Source: an uncultured Eubacteriales bacterium (GTDB lineage: Bacteria; Bacillota; Clostridia; Oscillospirales; Acutalibacteraceae). Taken from it: a stretch of DNA of 5,815 nucleotides. The stretch is from the NCBI GenBank assembly GCA_900317215.1, contig ONFW01000194.1, forward strand, positions 1 through 5,815, given 5' to 3'. Under the pieces are notes generated by a model. It was not told the origin of the DNA, searched no databases, and was given only the letters and a program-made list of their open reading frames with translations. A program made the position numbers and the translations under genes. This document shows, in pieces, positions 1 through 3,808 of this stretch (the stretch's first letter is position 1; each line of letters opens with the position of its first letter).

Positions 1-30
1 CGGAGGCACTCCGCCGCAGGCAAAAAGGTA

Positions 31-59
31 TTGACAAGCTGACACAAAAATGATATAAT
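31..59 (+). promoter_or_regulatory. Consensus sigma-A-type promoter of the rpsF operon
   Basis: TTGACA lies at 31-36 and TATAAT at 54-59, both perfect matches to the housekeeping consensus, with an ideal 17-nt spacer. A TGA at 51-53 also gives an extended -10 (TGnTATAAT). Transcription would start near 66, leaving a leader of about 88 nt before rpsF. A promoter this strong fits an operon for ribosomal proteins and single-stranded DNA-binding protein. The start point is inferred from spacing only. Confidence 0.92.
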
Positions 60-105
60 TTCTTCTGTTATGCGGCAGCAGGCTTTTGTTTGACCGACAT
101 AACTA

Positions 106-146
106 TCCTTACCCCGTAAATGCGGGGTCATAGTCCGAGAGGAGGT
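106..146 (+). promoter_or_regulatory. Candidate S6:S18-binding leader motif overlapping the rpsF ribosome binding site
   Basis: ACCCCG (111-116) pairs with CGGGGT (123-128) as a 6-bp hairpin with a 6-nt loop. Directly adjacent, TCCTT (106-110) can pair with GAGGA (139-143), which holds part of the Shine-Dalgarno AGGAGGT (140-146). The bases left unpaired on the 3' side (129-138) contain CCG at 135-137. A CCG in a bulge between a stem and a hairpin is the published signature of the leader motif bound by the S6:S18 complex upstream of rpsF in many bacteria, where it mimics the 16S rRNA site. Binding by surplus S6:S18 would then block rpsF translation. The pairing was worked out by eye. A competing stem CTAT (103-106) with ATAG (130-133) is also possible. 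Confidence 0.6.
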
Positions 147-153
147 AAATTTA

Positions 154-447
154 ATGGCAGTAATCAATTCTTATGAGGCAGTAATCGTAATTTCTCTCAA
201 GCGCGGAGAAGATGCTGTAACAGAAACTGTTAAGAAGTTCACAGACCTTATTGAGAAGCATGCTACCATGGAAAGCGTTGACGAGTGGGGCAAGAGAAGA
301 CTTGCATATCCCATTAACAAGGAAACTGACGCTTACTATGTGCTTTACAATTTCAAGTCTGACGCAGTTTTCCCTGCTGAACTCGACAGAAAGACCAGGA
401 TCGCAGACCTTGTGCTTCGTTCCATGATCATCAAAAAGGAAGCTTGA
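154..447 (+). CDS. rpsF: 30S ribosomal protein S6
   Basis: This 97-residue protein is ribosomal protein S6, which binds the central domain of 16S rRNA as a heterodimer with S18 in the platform of the small subunit. The length is normal for the family. It has the hallmark WGKRRLAYPINK segment (about residues 45-56), preceded by the N-terminal strand YEAVIVIS, and a C-terminal VLRSMIIKKE strand like other S6 proteins. The ATG is set by AGGAGGT at 140-146, 7 nt upstream. The gene is first in the operon, directly behind the strong promoter and the probable autoregulatory leader. Its partner S18 is encoded two genes downstream, with ssb between them, the normal Firmicutes order. The stop is 19 nt before ssb. 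Nothing is unusual in the reading frame. Confidence 0.98.
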   Translation: MAVINSYEAVIVISLKRGEDAVTETVKKFTDLIEKHATMESVDEWGKRRLAYPINKETDAYYVLYNFKSDAVFPAELDRKTRIADLVLRSMIIKKEA

Positions 448-466
448 TCTAAGGAGGAGAACTAAC

Positions 467-916
467 ATGAATATCGTATCCTTGATCGGCAGACTTACAG
501 CAGATCCCGAGCTCAAGCATACCCAGTCGGGTACCGCTATGACCAGATTCACCATTGCTGTTGACCGCAGCTTCGTAAAGCAGGGCGAGGAACGCCAGGC
601 TGACTTTATTACGATCGTTGCATGGCAGCAGAGGGCTGAAATGGTCTGCAAATACTTCTCTAAGGGTAACCGCATCGGAATAGTCGGTGAGATCCGTACA
701 GGTTCATTTACCGATAAGGACGGCAATAAGCGTTACACCACCGAAGTATGGGCAAACAGTGTTGATTTTTGTGAATCCAAGGGCTCAGGCTCAGCTTCAC
801 AGGGCAACGCACAGGGATATCGCCGCACCGAGAGCTCATCTCCCGCTCCTTCATATTCGAGCGGTGACAACGGAGATTTCTATGAGGCTCCCGGAAATGA
901 CGACCTTCCCTTCTGA
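467..916 (+). CDS. ssb: Single-stranded DNA-binding protein
   Basis: This 149-residue protein binds and protects single-stranded DNA in replication, recombination and repair. The N-terminal OB-fold covers about residues 1-105. It starts MNIVSLIGRLTADPEL and carries the usual features: aromatic residues F47, W53 and F64, the YFSKGNRIGIVGEI strand and a conserved W95. A low-complexity Gly/Ser/Gln/Pro linker (about 106-138) follows. The protein ends in the acidic tip DDLPF (145-149), the docking peptide through which SSB recruits partner proteins. AAGGAGG (451-457) lies 9 nt before the ATG. Placement between rpsF and rpsR is typical of Firmicutes and marks this as the main housekeeping SSB rather than a phage or plasmid copy. 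Confidence 0.97.
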   Translation: MNIVSLIGRLTADPELKHTQSGTAMTRFTIAVDRSFVKQGEERQADFITIVAWQQRAEMVCKYFSKGNRIGIVGEIRTGSFTDKDGNKRYTTEVWANSVDFCESKGSGSASQGNAQGYRRTESSSPAPSYSSGDNGDFYEAPGNDDLPF

Positions 917-941
917 TAACGAATAAAAGGAGGAATTACAA

Positions 942-1193
942 ATGGCTGAAAGACCCGAGAGAGACAACCGCAGAGGCGGCAGAAAAAGCCGCAAGAAGGT
1001 TTGTGCTTTTTGCGTAGATAAGGTCGAGGTTATTGACTACAAGGATATCTCAAGACTTCGTCGTTTTGTTTCGGAGAGAGCAAAGATTCTCCCCCGCAGA
1101 GTAACAGGCACCTGCGCCCGTCACCAGAGGGAGCTTACCGTCGCTATAAAGCGCGCAAGATATCTTGCTCTTATGCCTTACACAAGCGATTGA
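942..1193 (+). CDS. rpsR: 30S ribosomal protein S18, zinc-binding (C+) form
   Basis: This 83-residue protein is ribosomal protein S18, the partner of S6 in the 30S platform. The C-terminal core (RLRRFVSERAKILPRRVTGTCARHQREL, about 38-65) is diagnostic, and the N-terminus is rich in Arg and Lys for rRNA contact. It carries C21-x2-C24 and C58-x2-H61, a plausible four-ligand zinc site. S18 is known to exist as cysteine-containing (C+) and cysteine-free (C-) paralogues, and this is the C+ type. Some bacteria swap the two forms under zinc shortage, so a second copy may exist elsewhere in the genome. AAAAGGAGG (925-933) precedes the ATG by 8 nt. It is the last gene of the operon, with a terminator 9 nt after its stop. 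Confidence 0.97.
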   Translation: MAERPERDNRRGGRKSRKKVCAFCVDKVEVIDYKDISRLRRFVSERAKILPRRVTGTCARHQRELTVAIKRARYLALMPYTSD

Positions 1194-1202
1194 TCTAAAA
1201 CC

Positions 1203-1237
1203 GACCGATGTCAGCAGACATCGGTCTTGTTTATTTT
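1203..1237 (+). terminator. Intrinsic terminator after rpsR
   Basis: GACCGATGTC (1203-1212) and GACATCGGTC (1217-1226) form a perfect 10-bp stem with an AGCA loop. TTGTTTATTTT (1227-1237), a T-rich but interrupted tail, follows. It ends the rpsF-ssb-rpsR unit. The interrupted T-run may allow some read-through, which the next gene seems to need because its ribosome binding site starts at 1238. Confidence 0.85.
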
Positions 1238-1243
1238 GGAGGT
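1238..1243 (+). promoter_or_regulatory. Ribosome binding site that sets the TSCPD start
   Basis: GGAGGT ends 4 nt before the ATG at 1248. The frame is open from a TTG at 1227, but that codon lies in the terminator tail upstream of this site, so the ATG is the supported start. The site directly follows the terminator T-run, so transcripts ending there would lack it. Confidence 0.8.
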
Positions 1244-1247
1244 CACA

Positions 1248-1508
1248 ATGAAGCATACCTATAAAACAAAGAATACCTGCTCAAACATGATAGAGTTTGA
1301 GCTTGATAACGGAATAGTAACCAATATCAGATTCCACGGAGGCTGCATGGGCAATACACAGGGAGTCGCAGCTTTAGCTGAGGGCATGAAGGCTGAGGAG
1401 ATAATCGACAGGTGCAAGGATATCCAGTGCGGTTTCAGAGGGACATCCTGCCCCGATCAGCTTGCTCTCGCTCTTGAAAAGGCGCTTTCCGAGCAGGGAA
1501 AACAGTAA
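1248..1508 (+). CDS. TSCPD domain protein, four-cysteine type (TIGR03905-like)
   Basis: This 86-residue protein has the C-terminal motif TSCPDQLA (66-73), which names the TSCPD domain. That domain also occurs at the C-terminus of some vitamin B12-dependent ribonucleotide reductases. Short stand-alone copies are common in Clostridia and have no established function. The cysteines are C11, C33 (in GGCMGN), C56, C61 and C68. C11, C33, C61 and C68 fit the four conserved cysteines of the small-protein family, and C56 looks extra. Four cysteines in so small a soluble protein suggest metal binding, which is inference. There is no signal peptide or membrane segment. It lies behind the S18 terminator with no visible promoter of its own, so it may depend on read-through from the ribosomal operon. 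Confidence 0.88.
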   Translation: MKHTYKTKNTCSNMIEFELDNGIVTNIRFHGGCMGNTQGVAALAEGMKAEEIIDRCKDIQCGFRGTSCPDQLALALEKALSEQGKQ

Positions 1509-1522
1509 TTTATCACATAAAA

Positions 1523-1560
1523 GGCTGCCGCCGTAAAAGAACGGCTCAGTCTACAATTTT
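1523..1560 (+). terminator. Possible weak terminator after the TSCPD gene
   Basis: GGCTG (1523-1527) pairs with CAGTC (1547-1551, one G-U pair) and GCCGT (1530-1534) pairs with ACGGC (1541-1545), giving a two-part stem with a 2x1 internal loop and an AAAAGA apical loop. The following TACAATTTT is only moderately T-rich. It lies 14 nt after the TSCPD stop, the right place for a terminator. It could instead be a leader element of the DUF1015 gene. TACAAT (1552-1557) also resembles a -10 box but lacks a good -35. Confidence 0.4.
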
Positions 1561-1571
1561 CATGCAGTTTT

Positions 1572-1651
1572 GCGGAGAGTATGTGCTATCCTATGGATAC
1601 GGCAGAAGAAAGGCAAGAGAGCCTTATCCGGCCATTTGTGCATAGCTCCGC
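1572..1651 (+). promoter_or_regulatory. Structured leader: long imperfect inverted repeat before the DUF1015 gene
   Basis: GCGGAG (1572-1577) pairs with CTCCGC (1646-1651), and TATGTGC (1580-1586) pairs with GTGCATA (1638-1644, two G-U pairs), giving about 13 bp of outer stem. Inside, GGATA-c-GGC (1595-1603) pairs with GCC-t-TATCC (1621-1629). TATCC also occurs at 1587-1591 and can pair with the same GGATA as a small hairpin, and AAGGC (1610-1614) can pair with GCCTT (1621-1625). The inner part therefore has two mutually exclusive folds. The element ends 12 nt before the ribosome binding site of the next gene. I do not recognise a known riboswitch class. It may be a cis-acting RNA, a protein-binding site or a decayed small inverted-repeat element. 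Confidence 0.5.
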
Positions 1652-1663
1652 CCGAGAATTTAA

Positions 1664-1671
1664 AAAGGGAG
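1664..1671 (+). promoter_or_regulatory. Ribosome binding site that sets the DUF1015 start
   Basis: AAAGGGAG lies 8 nt before the ATG at 1680. Two other in-frame ATGs exist. The one at 1674 is only 2 nt from this site, and the one at 1581 lies inside the structured leader with no Shine-Dalgarno. Family proteins usually begin close to the RPFKAL motif, which also favours 1680. Confidence 0.8.
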
Positions 1672-1679
1672 AAATGAAA

Positions 1680-2954
1680 ATGGCAGAGATAAGACCTTTT
1701 AAGGCTCTGAGATTCAACACCGAAAGGGCAGGGAGGATAGAAGAACTGGTGTGTCCTCCTTATGACATCATCAGCGAGGAGCAGAGGCTCGGTTATCTTG
1801 AAAAAAATCCCCGCAACATAATTAGGCTTGAGCTTCCTAAGGGAGAAGACCCTTATAACGAGGCGGGCAGAACTCTTGATAAATGGCTCAGCGAGGGTAT
1901 TCTTGCACAGGACGAAAGGGAAGGCATTTATATCTACGAGGAGGAATTTACAGCCGGAGGTCAGCGCAAAAGCTTCAAGGGCTGCATAGTCAGAGTTAAG
2001 CTGGAGGAGTTCTCCAAGGGCGTGATTCTTCCCCATGAGGAAACTCTTTCAAAGGCTAAGGAGGACAGATTCAATCTTATGAAGGCTACGGGCTGTAATT
2101 TCAGCCAGATCTATTCTCTTTATAACGACAGCGAACACATCATTACCAAAAAGCTTGACGAGCTTTCAGTAAATGAGCCTGTAAGCGAGCTTACCGACAG
2201 CGAAGGCGTAACACACAGATTATGGATATCCTCCGACCCTGCCGACACCTCATTTATAGCAAAGCAGTTTGCTGATAAGAAGCTCTATATCGCAGACGGA
2301 CATCACCGCTATGAGACAGCTTTGAATTACCGCAATTACTGCCGTGAGAACGGCACAGCCAACGGCTCTGAGGACTATGTAATGATGATGCTCGTTGATA
2401 TGGAGCATGAGGGACTTGTTGTTCTTCCAACACACAGACTGGTACGCGGGCTTGATGGCTTCAACGCCGACCTGCTGCTCGAAAAGAGCAGCGAATACTT
2501 TGAGCTTATCCCCGAAAAGGATATCTCCTCGGCTGATAAGCAGCTCAGAGCCTTGTATGATGAGGGCAAAAAGGCGTTTGCCTTCTACAGCGGAGGAAAC
2601 GACTATACAATCCTCGTGCTTAAGGATACCGATGTCCTTACACAGCTTCTTCCCGAAAAAAGTCCGGCATACAGAGGACTTGATGTTACTGTCCTGCACA
2701 CCCTTGTGCTCGAAAGGCTTCTCGGCATAGATAAGGAGAATATGGCAAGGCAGATAAATCTCACCTATGTCAAGCAGCTCGATGAGGCGGTAAGCTCCGT
2801 AAACAACGGCGAGAGCCAGTGCGCCTTTATACTCAACCCGACAAGAGTGACCGAGATAAGGGACGTGGCAGCCGCAGGCGAAAAGATGCCGCAGAAATCC
2901 ACTTATTTCTATCCCAAGCTGATAACGGGTCTTGTAATGAACATTTTCAGATAA
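1680..2954 (+). CDS. DUF1015 family protein (COG4198), function not established
   Basis: This soluble protein of 424 residues is near the usual family length. It shows the family's landmarks in order: MAEIRPFKALRF at the N-terminus, VCPPYD (24-29), PHEETLSKAKEDR (118-130), ADGHHRYETAL (205-215), and a C-terminal stretch with NPTRVTEIRDVAAAGEKMPQKSTYFYPKL. The GHHRYE segment resembles the G-x-H-R motif of the ParB/sulfiredoxin/SerK fold, which binds nucleotides. This likeness is by eye. From memory, DUF1015 genes often lie beside serA and serC in Clostridia and Bacteroidetes, which points toward serine or phosphoserine metabolism, but no such neighbour is present here. There is no signal peptide or membrane segment. 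It follows a structured leader and is probably cotranscribed with the acidic membrane protein 50 nt downstream. Confidence 0.9.
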   Translation: MAEIRPFKALRFNTERAGRIEELVCPPYDIISEEQRLGYLEKNPRNIIRLELPKGEDPYNEAGRTLDKWLSEGILAQDEREGIYIYEEEFTAGGQRKSFKGCIVRVKLEEFSKGVILPHEETLSKAKEDRFNLMKATGCNFSQIYSLYNDSEHIITKKLDELSVNEPVSELTDSEGVTHRLWISSDPADTSFIAKQFADKKLYIADGHHRYETALNYRNYCRENGTANGSEDYVMMMLVDMEHEGLVVLPTHRLVRGLDGFNADLLLEKSSEYFELIPEKDISSADKQLRALYDEGKKAFAFYSGGNDYTILVLKDTDVLTQLLPEKSPAYRGLDVTVLHTLVLERLLGIDKENMARQINLTYVKQLDEAVSSVNNGESQCAFILNPTRVTEIRDVAAAGEKMPQKSTYFYPKLITGLVMNIFR

Positions 2955-2992
2955 GCCGGATAGCCGGATAAGCCTTCTGCCGAATTATATTT

Positions 2993-2997
2993 GGAGG
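2993..2997 (+). promoter_or_regulatory. Ribosome binding site that sets the acidic membrane protein start
   Basis: GGAGG lies 7 nt before the ATG at 3005. A TTG at 2999 is in the same frame but only 1 nt from this site, so the ATG is preferred. TATATT just upstream (2986-2991) resembles a -10 box, but a start from it would fall after the Shine-Dalgarno, so transcription from the DUF1015 gene is more likely. Confidence 0.75.
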
Positions 2998-3004
2998 CTT
3001 GACC

Positions 3005-3724
3005 ATGCTTTGCGAAAAAAACGAACGATTCTCACCCGACTGCGCTCTTTCCTACGATTTTGACGAAGACACCCCTCCCGAAACGGACTATGATGCTTCT
3101 GACTGTCCTGATACAGTGGAATTTGACGGCGGTACATATCCCGATGACGAGTATGAATATGCTGCCGACGAATATGAGGAATATTCCTCTGAGGAGGACG
3201 ATACTCCGCCCGATGAGATAATTGAGGACGACCCCGGCAGTGATCCGCTTTATGACGGCGGATACGGCAGAACAGGGGAGTATTGTCCTTATCAGGAGGG
3301 ACCAAGGCTGAGATATGCTCTTGACGGAGTGATATATGAGGTCGCAGAGGAGCTGTATTTCAGAGAAAAGGCTGCAATGGAGAACAGCGCAGAGGAGCAG
3401 CCGCCGTTTCACAGAGTTTTTGACGAGCAGAGCATTGAAAGGCTCGATGAGGAATACTACGCGCGAAGATACGGCAAAAGGCGCCGTAAAAGAAAGGCCG
3501 GAGAGCTTACAACGGCAAAAGCCCTTTTGCTGCAGCTTTTCCTGCTGCTGCCTGTTGTAAACATCATCGCTGCCGCCGTACTCCGTTTCCGCACAGGCTC
3601 AGACAGCAGGCTAAAGGCCTATTCAAGAGCCTTTGCGATATGGTCGGTGATCATTACGTCAGGTGTTTCGGGCTTTATAGCCTTTTCACTCATATCGGAC
3701 GGAGGACTTCCGTTTTTTCCCTGA
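3005..3724 (+). CDS. Acidic protein with two C-terminal membrane segments, function unknown
   Basis: I do not recognise a named family for this 239-residue protein. Residues about 12-90 are roughly 40% Asp/Glu with many Tyr, Pro and Gly, for example DDEYEYAADEYEEYSSEEDD, and are probably disordered. A more ordinary stretch (about 95-150) follows, then a basic patch RRYGKRRRKRK (154-164). Two hydrophobic segments come next, about 173-193 (around LPVVNII) and 209-230. The loop and second helix (SRLKAYSRAFAIW) recall small Firmicutes membrane proteins with PVVNI and a later RA-x-IW motif. By the positive-inside rule the acidic region should be cytoplasmic. There is no signal peptide. It lies 50 nt after the DUF1015 gene on the same strand and ends just before a strong hairpin terminator. 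A role as a membrane anchor or scaffold is only a guess. Confidence 0.82.
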   Translation: MLCEKNERFSPDCALSYDFDEDTPPETDYDASDCPDTVEFDGGTYPDDEYEYAADEYEEYSSEEDDTPPDEIIEDDPGSDPLYDGGYGRTGEYCPYQEGPRLRYALDGVIYEVAEELYFREKAAMENSAEEQPPFHRVFDEQSIERLDEEYYARRYGKRRRKRKAGELTTAKALLLQLFLLLPVVNIIAAAVLRFRTGSDSRLKAYSRAFAIWSVIITSGVSGFIAFSLISDGGLPFFP

Positions 3725-3738
3725 AAAATAATGAACAC

Positions 3739-3783
3739 AAAAAAGGCACGACGCTCTCAGAAATGAGTGCGCCGTGTCTTTTT
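3739..3783. terminator. Bidirectional intrinsic terminator between convergent genes
   Basis: An A-run (3739-3744) and a T-run (3779-3783) flank a long stem. GGCACG (3745-3750) pairs with CGTGTC (3773-3778, one G-U), CGC (3752-3754) with GCG (3769-3771), and CTCA (3756-3759) with TGAG (3764-3767), around a GAAA tetraloop (3760-3763). Two single mismatches interrupt the stem. Plus-strand transcripts would end in U's from 3779, and minus-strand transcripts in U's read from the A-run. It lies 14 nt after the acidic protein stop and 25 nt beyond the minus-strand stop, so it can serve both genes. Confidence 0.9.
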
Positions 3784-3808
3784 ATCATTCACAGGTCATA
3801 AAAAAGCC

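Noticed and set aside
1..20. CGGAG (1-5) and CTCCG (9-13) form a small hairpin that could extend left of the window, perhaps an upstream terminator.
   Set aside because: There is no T-run on its 3' side, and the left half is cut off, so its role cannot be judged.
70..93. A 7-codon upstream open frame (ATG at 70, TGA at 91-93) in the rpsF leader.
   Set aside because: There is no Shine-Dalgarno, it starts only about 4 nt after the inferred transcription start, and nothing in it suggests a leader peptide such as runs of one amino acid.
151..726. A 191-codon open frame on the minus strand opposite rpsF and ssb.
   Set aside because: It is antisense to two well-recognised genes, and its product shows no family features.
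1552..1557. TACAAT as a -10 box for a DUF1015 promoter.
   Set aside because: There is no recognisable -35 at 16-18 nt upstream and no TGn extension, so it is not supported as a separate promoter.
1581..1679. A 33-codon in-frame N-terminal extension of the DUF1015 protein from an ATG at 1581.
   Set aside because: It lies inside the structured leader, has no Shine-Dalgarno before it and looks unlike the family, whereas AAAGGGAG sits 8 nt before the ATG at 1680.
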